Shown here in pieces: positions 26,669 through 35,154 of a stretch of 64,000 nucleotides of DNA (its first letter is position 1; every line of letters starts with the position of its first letter). Both the position numbers and the translations under genes were made by a program. The stretch comes from Clostridiales bacterium mt11 (GTDB taxonomy: Bacteria > Bacillota > Clostridia > Tissierellales > Tepidimicrobiaceae), in the NCBI GenBank assembly GCA_001282665.1, contig LN874947.1, positions 632,538 to 696,537 of the forward strand, read 5' to 3'. The notes below the pieces were generated by a model. That model worked only from the letters and a program-made list of their open reading frames with translations, ran no database searches and had not been told where the DNA came from.

Positions 26669-26844
26669 TTAAAGTTCTATTATATGCGTTGCTACCTGAT
26701 CAAAGGAATCATCGTGGAAAACTACGATGATAATACAACCTGTATCTTCTTTATAGCTTATTAAACTATGTACTATCATATCCCGATTTACAGGATCTAA
26801 TAATCTACACCATCAAAATTAAGCATTGAACTAATACTTATCAT
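26669..26844 (-). pseudogene. Small broken frame, unknown family
   Basis: On the minus strand an ATG at 26844 opens a frame reading MISISSMLNFDGVDY and then stops. One reading frame over, the coding-looking sequence continues as LLDPVNRDMIVHSL to a TAA at 26669-26671. Joining the two with one base of shift gives about 57 residues, followed by a clear terminator. The second half could also stand alone from the ATG at 26779 (36 residues). I do not recognise the family. A gene inactivated by a one-base change, or a sequencing error, fits best. Confidence 0.4.
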
Positions 26845-26911
26845 TTATAAATTTATACGTATTTATAATCTATCTTTTTTGTAAAGAACTTTTGTTATTA
26901 TTTAAAGTTCA

Positions 26912-26947
26912 AAGGCTATCCAATATTTACAAACACGGGATAGCCTT
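26912..26947 (-). terminator. Hairpin downstream of the ABC exporter
   Basis: AAGGCTATCC/GGATAGCCTT perfect stem about 60 bases after the exporter stop. The minus-strand tail (TTGAACTTTAAATAA) is only moderately T-rich. A short start-less frame with a protein-like tail (EEGIEGYPVFVNIG) ends within it, possibly a gene remnant. Confidence 0.55.
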
Positions 26948-27004
26948 CTATACCCTCTTCAAATTTAATTTTATCCTCTACAAAACCTCTTGAACAATTT
27001 TCAA

Positions 27005-28594
27005 CTATAGTTTATAAACCGCATCAAACTTTTCTAATTTATCTTCATTAAATTGATGGGATATTAAGATGATCGTTTTATCTTTTAGTTGAAATATCAA
27101 TTCTTCAATTAAATTTACATTTTCCACATCTAAATTTGCTAATGGTTCGTCTAAAACGAGAATTGGTGTCTCTCTTAAGATAGACCTAGCTAAAGCAATC
27201 CTCCTCTTCTCGCCTCCTGAAAAGTTTATTCCGCCTTCCTGTATTATTGAGTTTAAGCTTTGTTCATTTGCATATTTATGAAGACCTACCATGTTTAATA
27301 CTTCATTCACTTGATTATCGGTATATGGGTTATACATGGTAATATTATTTCTTAAGGTGTCTTCAAAGAATAAGGCTTCTTGACGCATAACGGTGATAAA
27401 GTCATTCAGGTTTTCAATATCATCTACTTCATGATTAGCAAATATCACCTTCCCCAAAATAGGCTTATAGTAGCCCGTCATCAAATTGATGGCAGTCGTT
27501 TTACCTGAACCATTTTCCCCCTGAATAAGATATTTTCCATTTTTCTTAAAAATGAGATTTAAATCCTTAAATAGTGGTTTATCCTCAGAATAACCAAAAG
27601 TTACAGAATCATAAACAATATCTGTTATTTCTTTTCTATTGATGTGGACTAATTTCTCATTTTCTCCACATACATTTAAAAATGCCTCCAATTCTTTACA
27701 AACAGGTTGTATTGCTATAAAATCATGAATAAATGTAGAAATAGATATGATTGGATAGGATAGTTGATCAATCATCCCTACAGCAATAAAAAATTTACCT
27801 GCTGAAAAATATCCTTTATAGACAAAGTAAGCAGCTAATATTAAAACAATAAAATGTGATATATAAGAAAGGATTGCAGAAAGACTCATTGTTATTGCTG
27901 ACATCCTTCTCATTGCATATCCTTTATTTCGTACTTCCTCATTAGAAAAGTCAAACTTATCTTGTATTTTATCTTCTATGGAATAGTTTTTAATAACCTC
28001 AAAGTTACTAAGCCAATTAGTAATTTTAGTGACATGATATTCAAAACATCTTACATCTTCTTCCTGTAAGGTTTGTAACTTTTTTTCTGCTAATTTGGGA
28101 ACGTAAAGAGGTGTAGTAAGGAGTACTAAGGTTACAATAGCAATTCTATAATCTAAAATGAATAGGGATATGCTTACTAAAATGATTTTGAATACTACTT
28201 CTAATAATAATGGAATAGTAGCAAAATACATCCTCTGTACCATTTCCATCTGGTTCATATACTGGGCTATATAACTTCCTTGGCTTTTCTTGAGAAAACT
28301 CTGATAATGTTTTTCTAATAATTTTCTAAAATAATCCCTTCGAAGAGATTTCATAGTATCCATTGTAAATGCCGATCGTTGTAATTCATATAGATATGCT
28401 ATTCCAATCTCTATTAAAATAAAAGCACCTAATAGAACACCATAATTTAATGTATTTTGACTGTCCTTTGCAAGAGCAAAATCCAGCACATTTCCCTTTA
28501 GAAATTGCACCCTCACAGCAAAAAAAGATGAAATGGATGTCAATATAACGGCTAACAATAACGTCTTTCTATATTTTTTTATATATTTTATCAT
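27005..28594 (-). CDS. ABC exporter, fused membrane and ATPase domains
   Basis: 529 residues. About six membrane helices occupy residues 1-290. The ATPase domain follows with Walker A GENGSGKTT, a Q-loop in VMRQEALFFED, signature FSGGEKRR and Walker B ILVLDEPLANLD, ending ILISHQF. It is shorter than typical 570-600-residue drug exporters and resembles peptide- or bacteriocin-type exporters, but nothing nearby shows the substrate. It is alone, so it would act as a homodimer. Ribosome site AGAAGGAGGG precedes ATG 28594; a 12-codon ORF lies just upstream. Confidence 0.85.
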   Translation of the reverse strand: MIKYIKKYRKTLLLAVILTSISSFFAVRVQFLKGNVLDFALAKDSQNTLNYGVLLGAFILIEIGIAYLYELQRSAFTMDTMKSLRRDYFRKLLEKHYQSFLKKSQGSYIAQYMNQMEMVQRMYFATIPLLLEVVFKIILVSISLFILDYRIAIVTLVLLTTPLYVPKLAEKKLQTLQEEDVRCFEYHVTKITNWLSNFEVIKNYSIEDKIQDKFDFSNEEVRNKGYAMRRMSAITMSLSAILSYISHFIVLILAAYFVYKGYFSAGKFFIAVGMIDQLSYPIISISTFIHDFIAIQPVCKELEAFLNVCGENEKLVHINRKEITDIVYDSVTFGYSEDKPLFKDLNLIFKKNGKYLIQGENGSGKTTAINLMTGYYKPILGKVIFANHEVDDIENLNDFITVMRQEALFFEDTLRNNITMYNPYTDNQVNEVLNMVGLHKYANEQSLNSIIQEGGINFSGGEKRRIALARSILRETPILVLDEPLANLDVENVNLIEELIFQLKDKTIILISHQFNEDKLEKFDAVYKL

Positions 28595-28615
28595 TTTTAC
28601 CCTCCTTCTATATTT

Positions 28616-28654
28616 CTACCGCAGTATAAGAAGGATATTTCTTAATTTCACCAT
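28616..28654 (-). CDS. Possible 12-residue leader peptide ahead of the ABC exporter
   Basis: ATG at 28654 preceded by GGAGGTGG gives MVKLRNILLILR and a TAG, ending 21 bases before the exporter start. The ribosome site is strong for such a short frame. It could be a translational leader coupled to the exporter, or a chance ORF. Confidence 0.3.
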   Translation of the reverse strand: MVKLRNILLILR

Positions 28655-28787
28655 ATTAATCCACCTCCATATTCCTCCTAAAATAACTCTTACCATACGC
28701 AAAATAATAAATCTATAATTAAATATGTATTTTACTCTTTCTATATCAAATTGAAAGATCCTTCTTTTTTTGTAAACTTATATACAA

Positions 28788-28832
28788 AAAAGCTGTATTT
28801 AAATCAAATTTTTCGATCTAAATACAGCTTTT
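28788..28832 (-). terminator. Terminator of the ptsHI operon
   Basis: 14-bp perfect stem AAAAGCTGTATTTA and complement, just after the ptsI stop, followed on the minus strand by T-rich sequence. Confidence 0.85.
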
Positions 28833-28837
28833 AAAAA

Positions 28838-30544
28838 TTACCCTATTATATTTTCATCGATAAACTTTTCTACATCTTCTGCTGTAGGTAAGCTTAAGAT
28901 GGTATCTAACATAGATTTAACTTCCTCTTTAGAGGTATTGTTGATTATCCATCTTGCTCTCAATATTGATGATGAACTCATACTAAATTCGTCTAATCCC
29001 ATTCCTAATAATAATGGTATTAATTTTTCATCTCCTGCTGCTTCTCCACACATACCAACCCATATGCCTTCCTTATGACCATTTTCTATAGTCATTTTAA
29101 TTAGCTTTAATACTGATGGGTGATATTGATTGTATAGATAAGATATGTCTTGATTACCTCTATCTACAGCCAAAGAATATTGAATTAAGTCATTAGTCCC
29201 TATACTAAAAAAATCAACTTCTTTTGCAAATATATCTGAATGAACTGCAACGGCTGGTATTTCTACCATTATACCTATTTCAATATCATCCTTAAAAGAA
29301 ATCTTTTCATTTCTTAATTCTTCTTTAACTTCTTCTATTATGGCTTTAGCATCTCTTATTTCCTTGATATTTGATATCATAGGGAACATGATCTTTATAT
29401 TTCCAAAAGCACTAGCTCTTAGAATTGCTCTTAATTGAGTTTTAAATATATCTGTTCTATCTAAGCAAAGCCTGATTGCCCTATATCCAAGGAAAGGATT
29501 CATTTCTTTAGGAAGATTTAGATAAGGTAAATCCTTATCTCCGCCAACATCTAAAGTTCTAATTACGACTGGTTTTCCTTCCAACCCTTCAGCTACTGTT
29601 TTATAGGACTGGAATTGTTCTTCTTCTGTAGGAAGTTTATCCCTATCCATGTAAAGGAATTCTGTTCTAAATAGTCCTACACCTTCCCCATCGTTTTCTA
29701 GAACCTTATCCATATCTTTTGGTGTACCAATATTTGCTGCTATTTCAACTTTTACACCATCTTTGGATATACTTTCTTTGCCCTTCATTTCCCTTAGTTT
29801 CAATTTAAATTCTTCATATTTTTTCTTTTTCTCTTTATATAATTTTATATCTTCTTCAGATGGGTTTAGTAAAACCAAGCCTTCTTTGCCATCTATTATG
29901 ATAAAATCACCATTTTTAACAGTTTTAGTTGCATCCTTAAACCCTGAAACTGCTGGTATTTCTAAGGTTCTTGCCATAATAGATGTATGAGAAGTCTTTC
30001 CACCTATTTCAGTTACGAATCCCAATACCATTTTCTTATTCATTTGGGCAGTATCTGAAGGTGTTAAATCTTCAGCTATGATAATACATTCTTCTTTTAA
30101 AGAAGCTAAATCCATAGTTTCAATTTCTAATAATATTCTTAGTAGTCTCTTTGAAACATCTTTTAAATCCAAAGCTCTTTCTCTTAAATATTCATCTTCA
30201 ATGTTTTCAAACATTTGTATAAAATGTTCTGAAGTATTTTTTACAGCCCATTCTGCATTTACTTTCTCGGATTCAATTTGCTTCTTTACACCACCAATAA
30301 ATTCTGGATCTTCTATCATCATCTTATGAGCATTAAATATACCTGCTTCTTTTTTTCCTACATTTTTTAGTGTGATTTGATATAATTCTTCAATTTGAGA
30401 GATCCCTTTTTTCACAGCTTTTTCTATTTTGTCTATTTCTTGATTGGAGTCCTTAACCTCTTTCTTAGTCACAATGATTTCTGGTTCTTTATATACTAAT
30501 ACTTTACCTAGGGCTATTCCTGGTGATGTACCTATTCCTTTCAT
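28838..30544 (-). CDS. ptsI: PTS enzyme I (phosphoenolpyruvate-protein phosphotransferase)
   Basis: 568 residues, the usual length. The phosphorylated histidine lies in GGKTSHTSIMARTLEIPAVSG-type sequence near residue 187. The PEP-binding barrel shows VGLFRTEFLYMDRD, the VVIRTLDVGGDKDLPYL block and the catalytic Cys in GMCGEAAGD near residue 500. It takes phosphate from PEP and passes it to HPr, 12 bases upstream. No sugar-specific EII gene is in the window, so these are the general components. Confidence 0.95.
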   Translation of the reverse strand: MKGIGTSPGIALGKVLVYKEPEIIVTKKEVKDSNQEIDKIEKAVKKGISQIEELYQITLKNVGKKEAGIFNAHKMMIEDPEFIGGVKKQIESEKVNAEWAVKNTSEHFIQMFENIEDEYLRERALDLKDVSKRLLRILLEIETMDLASLKEECIIIAEDLTPSDTAQMNKKMVLGFVTEIGGKTSHTSIMARTLEIPAVSGFKDATKTVKNGDFIIIDGKEGLVLLNPSEEDIKLYKEKKKKYEEFKLKLREMKGKESISKDGVKVEIAANIGTPKDMDKVLENDGEGVGLFRTEFLYMDRDKLPTEEEQFQSYKTVAEGLEGKPVVIRTLDVGGDKDLPYLNLPKEMNPFLGYRAIRLCLDRTDIFKTQLRAILRASAFGNIKIMFPMISNIKEIRDAKAIIEEVKEELRNEKISFKDDIEIGIMVEIPAVAVHSDIFAKEVDFFSIGTNDLIQYSLAVDRGNQDISYLYNQYHPSVLKLIKMTIENGHKEGIWVGMCGEAAGDEKLIPLLLGMGLDEFSMSSSSILRARWIINNTSKEEVKSMLDTILSLPTAEDVEKFIDENIIG

Positions 30545-30555
30545 GGAAATGCCTC

Positions 30556-30819
30556 CTATTCGTTAAAATTATCTTTTACTAATTTTACTAAAGCTTCAAC
30601 AGCTTCTTTTGAATCATCGCCTTCAGCTTGAATTAATATTGTATCGCCTTTTGCTGCACCCATGCTAAGTATTCCCATGATACTCTTTGCATTATATTCT
30701 TTTCCTCCTTTGAATACTTTAACATCGGATACATATCTTGATGCTTCCTTAACAAATAAACTAGCTGGTCTAGCATGAAGACCTGTCTCATTTTGTAATG
30801 TAACTTCTTGTTTAAACAT
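30556..30819 (-). CDS. ptsH: HPr phosphocarrier protein
   Basis: 87 residues. The PEP-dependent phosphorylation site His15 is in ETGLHARPAS, and the regulatory Ser46 used by HPr kinase is present in YNAKSIMGILSMGA. Keeping both fits a Gram-positive HPr that works in transport and in CcpA-type catabolite control. An AGGAGG ribosome site precedes the ATG. Confidence 0.95.
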   Translation of the reverse strand: MFKQEVTLQNETGLHARPASLFVKEASRYVSDVKVFKGGKEYNAKSIMGILSMGAAKGDTILIQAEGDDSKEAVEALVKLVKDNFNE

Positions 30820-30895
30820 AATTATTACCTCCTAGATATTTAAAATTATTTTTAAAGTTTAATTTTTAAACTTATTATTAGCCTTAAGACAAATT

Positions 30896-31489
30896 TTACT
30901 TAATCAAAAATTCTATCATATTAGTTTTCCTAAAATCATGTTTCATATAACTTTGAATTAATAAGAAAATACCTATTCCTATTAATATATCTCCAAAACT
31001 TATAATCTTAGGAAAAGGATAAGGTTTTGGTATAGGGATTATATCTGATAGATAATAAAATTTAGTATTATCAGTTATCAAAGTATGAGTCAATACTCTA
31101 TTATCTTTCAATAGATCCATTTGAGTATATAGATATGAATTAGACAATACCTCTTGTGATACAGGCATTCTTCCATTATTAGCTAATATTGGAAGAAAAT
31201 TTAATATGGTTCCAATCAAAATCATCCATATTCCTTTTTCTTGAATGTTCAATATAAGACCAAGAATTACTAATATATAAATTAAAACGTGGATTATGAA
31301 AAAGTTTTCTACTATAATATCAGTCATCTTACTATTAGTATTAATAACCATTAATATACTAGTAATCTCTATAACAAATCCAATTATGAACAAATACCAT
31401 CCTTTAATATGGAGTTTTTCAAGGTTTCCTAACTTTCCATTTCTAATTTTTCCTACTATTAACGATAGACCTAATGTTTCAATGAACAT
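30896..31489 (-). CDS. DUF5317 family membrane protein
   Basis: The frame is open to 31498, but GGGAG spacing favours the ATG at 31489 (197 residues). It has about five hydrophobic segments. The DUF5317 hallmarks are NNGRMPVS in the middle and IIPIPKPYPFPKIISFGDIL near the end. The function is unknown. It lies alone between ptsH and rubrerythrin on the minus strand. Confidence 0.75.
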   Translation of the reverse strand: MFIETLGLSLIVGKIRNGKLGNLEKLHIKGWYLFIIGFVIEITSILMVINTNSKMTDIIVENFFIIHVLIYILVILGLILNIQEKGIWMILIGTILNFLPILANNGRMPVSQEVLSNSYLYTQMDLLKDNRVLTHTLITDNTKFYYLSDIIPIPKPYPFPKIISFGDILIGIGIFLLIQSYMKHDFRKTNMIEFLIK

Positions 31490-31627
31490 TTTGCCCACTC
31501 CCTGTATCTTTTTAGAATAATTATTTATATTTAAGCATCCCCCAATAATTTTATCATATGCTTACTTTCCTTTAAGTTTTAATTTTTGTAAAACATTCCA
31601 CTTATGAAAAGGTTTGCATAAAAAACT

Positions 31628-31647
31628 AAGACGCCGAAAGGCGTCTT
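31628..31647 (-). terminator. Terminator of the rubrerythrin gene
   Basis: AAGACGCC/GGCGTCTT 8-bp stem with a 4-nt loop, then TAGTTTTTTATG on the minus strand. It lies one base beyond the rubrerythrin stop. Confidence 0.85.
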
Positions 31648-31648
31648 A

Positions 31649-32194
31649 TTAAAATTCTTTAAATAATTCTTTTTTTGCTTTGCATATTGGGCAATTATCT
31701 TCTTCCCCTGTTATGGAAATAAACCCACATACTGGGCAAAGATATATTTTTTCTGCTTCTAAATCTTTTCCATTATCTACAGCTTCTTTTGCCTTTGTAT
31801 ATAAATCTGCATGAACCTTTTCTGCTTCAATAGCAAATTTCATAGCTGATAGGGCTGTTTTTTCATTTTGCATTTCAGCTACAGCTATATATGCAGGATA
31901 CATTTGTTCTACTTCAAACAACTCTCCATTAATTGCTCCTTGAAGGTTTTCTGATGTAGTTCCAAGCCCAAACCCTGCTCCTGCAGTTACAGAAAAATCA
32001 CCTTTCTCATCTTTTAATGCTTTAAAATGTAAAGTAGCATGTATTTCTTCTGCTTCCGAAGTTGCCATAAATAATCTTCCTACTGTTGGGAAACCATCTT
32101 TATTAGCTTTAGCACCCCAAATTCTATATCTCATATGTGCTTGACTTTCTCCACCATATGCGGATCTTAAGTTTTCAGCTGTCATTGCATTCAT
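31649..32194 (-). CDS. Rubrerythrin
   Basis: The frame is open to 32212, but AAAGGGGG lies just before the ATG at 32194, so the protein is 181 residues (MNAMTAENLRSAYGGES...). The four-helix domain carries di-iron ligands in GGESQAHMRY, SEAEEIHATLHF and IEAEKVHADLY; the C-terminal rubredoxin-like domain has CPVCG and CPICK for one FeCys4 site. It reduces hydrogen peroxide with NADH-derived electrons in anaerobes. Its transcript probably starts near 32407 and has a 200-nt structured leader. Confidence 0.93.
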   Translation of the reverse strand: MNAMTAENLRSAYGGESQAHMRYRIWGAKANKDGFPTVGRLFMATSEAEEIHATLHFKALKDEKGDFSVTAGAGFGLGTTSENLQGAINGELFEVEQMYPAYIAVAEMQNEKTALSAMKFAIEAEKVHADLYTKAKEAVDNGKDLEAEKIYLCPVCGFISITGEEDNCPICKAKKELFKEF

Positions 32195-32221
32195 GTATAA
32201 TCCCCCTTTCATATCATAACC

Positions 32222-32403
32222 CTAAAACTCCCACGGCTAAAACCGATGGAATTCTTAGACACTATATAGATTTCCTTAATACTTTCATCGCACTACAGCA
32301 CGATTAGAACATATTAGAACTATCTATTTTCTAAGACTTTTACTGTCAAAGCACGTTCTAATGAACCACTTTAACGATAATATAAGGTCTGTTTCAAAAC
32401 ACA
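32222..32403 (-). ncRNA. Structured leader resembling an IS200/IS605-type right end or omega-RNA relic
   Basis: Read on the minus strand, a mismatch-tolerant stem near the promoter (GGTGTGTTT/AAACAGACC) is followed by repeated complementary pieces (TTAGAAC and two copies of GTTCTAA; GTGCTTTG, GTGCTGTAG). It ends in TAAGAATTCCATCGG-TTTT-AGCCGTGGGAG, an imperfect hairpin of the kind found at the right ends of IS200/IS605 elements and their TnpB/IscB guide RNAs. No tnpA, tnpB or iscB gene is here. The identity rests on memory of such ends and is tentative; that the stretch is transcribed from 32414-32442 into rubrerythrin is well supported. Confidence 0.5.
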
Positions 32404-32413
32404 CCTCATACTT

Positions 32414-32442
32414 ATTATATATTATCTATTCTTTATGTGCAA
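32414..32442 (-). promoter_or_regulatory. Sigma-A promoter reading toward rubrerythrin
   Basis: Minus strand TTGCAC (32437-32442), 17-bp spacer, TATAAT (32414-32419). Transcription would start near 32407, giving a leader of about 210 bases before the rubrerythrin ATG. Confidence 0.8.
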
Positions 32443-32572
32443 CAAGTAAACACTATTATCCAGGATAAACTGATAAAAATTTATCCTACTTTTATCTTTT
32501 AATCTATTGATTTTTCTCTAATATGGTATACCTTATTAATATAAGTGAGCATTTGTTTTAAATAACTTTTGT

Positions 32573-33364
32573 TCATTTTATCAGCATCCTTTTTGTTAGT
32601 TTCTCGTCAAAACTAATAGATTTAATTCTATCTATTTTGTGAGGGTTTTGTTCAACCTCAAGGTTTAGTATATTATTTACATCTTCAAAAGATGGTAACG
32701 TTTTTAATAAAGAATTTATTAATCCTTCTATTTCTTGACTTTTACTTATAACTAGATCGGAAACAAATATATAAAAAGCAAAATTTGCAGAAGTATTCCA
32801 TCCTGATTTCAACGTCAAAAAAGATAGAATTCCTATTGAAATTATAAAATGAAAATCATTTATAAGATTTTTTAGAAATACTTGTTTTTTATCAACTTTA
32901 TTAGAAGTATCAATAAAATCTACAAAACTTTCTGATGTTTTATTTAAGAAATAACTTTCCAAATTCCATGTCTTTATAAGTTCAATGGAATCTATTAATT
33001 CGTTCTGTGTTTCATTATTCACCTTCATAGCTTCATTAACTAATCGAGAAGATTTCAAAATAGTTTTTCTAGATAACATTGATATTAAAAACCCTAAACA
33101 AGAAGCTATTAAAAGAATGACTCCAAGAGTAATATTTATATATGTAGAAACTAAAAGAAATAACGCAAATCCAATAATTCCTATAATTATAACAGATATA
33201 TCTTTATTGGCTTCTAAAAATTGCAAATAACTTCTCAATCCTATTGGAATTAAAACATTAAAAAAAGTTAGGGTTAATACAAAACAGAAACTTTTAAAAA
33301 AGCTTTTAGGATAACATAATGTATACTTTTTAAAATAATTAAAAAAAAACTCATTTTTTATCAC
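32573..33364 (-). CDS. ABC exporter membrane domain, truncated (no ATPase domain)
   Basis: 263 residues. It matches the membrane half of an ABC exporter: helices near 20-50 and 55-100, the cytoplasmic coupling region NNETQNELIDSIELIKTWNLE, later helices, and the linker NILNLEVEQNPHKIDRIKSI that normally leads into the ATPase domain. Instead it ends about ten residues later. The first part is also short, as if the segment between helices 2 and 4 were deleted. With no ATPase gene next to it, I think it is a decayed remnant of the RiPP exporter. The start overlaps the maturase 3' end by 14 bases. Confidence 0.7.
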   Translation of the reverse strand: MIKNEFFFNYFKKYTLCYPKSFFKSFCFVLTLTFFNVLIPIGLRSYLQFLEANKDISVIIIGIIGFALFLLVSTYINITLGVILLIASCLGFLISMLSRKTILKSSRLVNEAMKVNNETQNELIDSIELIKTWNLESYFLNKTSESFVDFIDTSNKVDKKQVFLKNLINDFHFIISIGILSFLTLKSGWNTSANFAFYIFVSDLVISKSQEIEGLINSLLKTLPSFEDVNNILNLEVEQNPHKIDRIKSISFDEKLTKRMLIK

Positions 33365-34642
33365 CTTTTATAAAATAACATATTACAGGATAAGGTTCCT
33401 CATAATTCTTCGTATATGCATATGCAGCAACCCTACAATTAATAATATCACATTCATTGCTATTTTCACAATTATTACACTTTTCAAGTTCATTTGACTT
33501 GCTATTTCTAAGTATATTTCCATTTCCTTCTGGCTCTAGCCATAAATCATATAAAGATTTGTTTTCTAAATTTCCTATAATAAATGGATCTGCATTAGCT
33601 GCAGCACATATTTGTAATTTTTTATCGGAACTTATAAATGCAGATATAACACCTCCTGAACAACGAAACTTATTTTTTGGATATCCTTCTGACTCAATTT
33701 TATTAAAGCCTAGAAGACTACTATCTTTTAAATATTTATTGAATTCATCTACAAAAAATGTAGACTTTCTCTGAGTTTGATTATCTGTTGGAATTATAAT
33801 ATCACACATATGATTAAATTGCGGGTACTCATTTTTTACAAATTCTTTTATTCTATATATATCAGAAATGTTTTCTTTTATAATTGTCGTTGATATCTTT
33901 TCCTCAATGTTATGATAATTAGATAATAAGTCTAATGTTTTAATAGTATTTTTGTAGGCTTCTTTATTACCACGTATTAAGTTATGCCTTTCCTCCATTC
34001 TATCAAGACTAATTGTCATATTATATTTATATTCTTTAGTACAATTTAAAAATTTTTCTACTCTTTCATATAGTGTTCCATTTGTAAAAATTGTTAAATT
34101 AAATCCATTTGATAAAAAGAATAATACTATTTTTTCAAATTCGTCGTGTAAAAAAACTTCTCCCCTGTAAGTGCTATACTTTTTGTATGTAATCTATCTA
34201 AATCTGATTTTAACAATTTTATATATTCATATGCTATTTTTGTTTCTCTGTACGTATGCCCAAAGTCTCCATAGCAATGGATACAAGATAAATTACAATG
34301 CGGAGTTAATTATAAGGAAAGGTATGTTAAGGAAAATTCACATTGACACCTTTGCAATAAATTTTGATTTTAACTTTGATAATTAAATATATTTATTATC
34401 TTATTTTCCTTTAGAGCATATATATAATCTGATAAATCAAAGCCGAGTATTGAATAATATATACTTAATATCTTCCTTAAAATACCTCTATCATTAATTT
34501 TACCTTTGCTAATTAACAATATTAAGTTATATGCTGAAAAATTTAAATCCATTGTTATCCCTAATTTAGAATTATATAAGTTATACATATTTTTTCTATT
34601 ATCCATAGATTGTGTTATCCTAGTAGAATTATCTATTGTCAA
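33351..34642 (-). pseudogene. Radical SAM/SPASM peptide maturase with N-terminal PqqD-like domain, several frameshifts
   Basis: One gene in pieces. From TTG 34642, about 85 residues look like a PqqD/RRE peptide-recognition domain (LYNSKLGITMDLNFSAYNLI ...). The frame then shifts into KIKIYCKGVNVNFP, again into NIPFLII, and again into LTPHCNLSCIHCYGDFGHTY, which holds the radical SAM CxxxCxxC. At ACAGGGGAGAAG a missing base breaks ALTGGEVFLHDEF. The last frame runs from GEVFLHDEF to the stop and includes MTISLDRMEE and a seven-cysteine SPASM region (FRCSGG, QIC, KCNNCENSNEC, INC, VIC) for auxiliary clusters. At least four shifts mean true decay rather than one sequencing error. The intact family would be about 430 residues and would install crosslinks in the nearby precursor. 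Confidence 0.85.
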
Positions 34643-34668
34643 TATCTTACCAAGCTCCTTTTAAAGTT

Positions 34669-34714
34669 AAATAATTAAAGAATTGAATGTTAACATTCAA
34701 TTCTTTAATTATTT
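34669..34714 (-). terminator. Large perfect palindrome between precursor peptide and maturase
   Basis: A 46-base perfect inverted repeat (arms AAATAATTAAAGAATTGAAT and on) begins next to the precursor stop codon. There is no T run behind it on the minus strand, so it probably works as a partial terminator or mRNA stabiliser, raising precursor over maturase. Confidence 0.75.
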
Positions 34715-34840
34715 TTAGCAATTATCGCCCCTGCAAATCCAATTAGCTCCACTATATGATTGATTATCTGAGCTAAGAGCTACTACGGTAATATTAGTTT
34801 TTTTAAGTAGATTTATAAAAGGTAAAATTGTTCTAAGCAT
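34715..34840 (-). CDS. Putative RiPP precursor peptide with C-terminal Cys-X4-Cys tail
   Basis: A 41-residue frame, too short for usual gene calls. ATG 34840 is preceded by AGAAGGTG at good spacing. The N-terminal leader is MLRTILPFINLLKKTNITVV; the C-terminal part is ALSSDNQSYSGANWICRGDNC. It holds just two cysteines, at 36 and at the last residue, plus one Trp, in a serine/asparagine/glycine-rich tail. Position directly ahead of a PqqD/radical SAM/SPASM maturase and an ABC exporter, with an attenuating hairpin between, is the standard layout of a ranthipeptide- or sactipeptide-like locus. The peptide is intact although its maturase is broken. Core boundary and modification are unknown. Confidence 0.7.
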   Translation of the reverse strand: MLRTILPFINLLKKTNITVVALSSDNQSYSGANWICRGDNC

Positions 34841-35154
34841 AATTTCACCTTCTCTTTTCTTTCTGTATATTTCATTCTATAAGTTTTCTATAAATCCCTT
34901 TATTTCTATATAATTAAATTATTGTAATTTTAATATTAAATTTACAAAATTCTACTTATTCTTTTATTAAAATATATAAGTAGATGAGAGATGCTGTAAG
35001 AATAGATAAAATTTTATCTTTACATATCACTAACTAAATTTACCTTCATCTTATAATAGCCTCAAATAAGTAACTACTATATTATGGAACAATTAATTTT
35101 TACTAGCGTATAATGATTGTGAACAGATAATTTCAAGAATAGGAGGATGAAAAT
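34841..35154. other. AT-rich divergent intergenic region
   Basis: Lies between the RiPP precursor (minus) and cotJA (plus). No gene seen. GTATAATG near 35107 with GAACAATT 16 bases earlier could be a sporulation (sigma-E type) promoter for cotJ, but the match is weak. Confidence 0.4.

Noticed and set aside
33351..34019. A free-standing 222-residue SPASM protein
   Set aside because: Upstream frames hold the radical SAM and PqqD-like parts; it is the tail of a frameshifted gene.
34171..34386. Plus-strand 71-codon frame
   Set aside because: Antisense to the readable radical SAM core of the broken maturase; no ribosome site.
34669..34714. Phage attachment site or IS terminal repeat
   Set aside because: The palindrome sits exactly between precursor stop and maturase start, the usual place of an attenuating hairpin, and no integrase or target duplication is seen.
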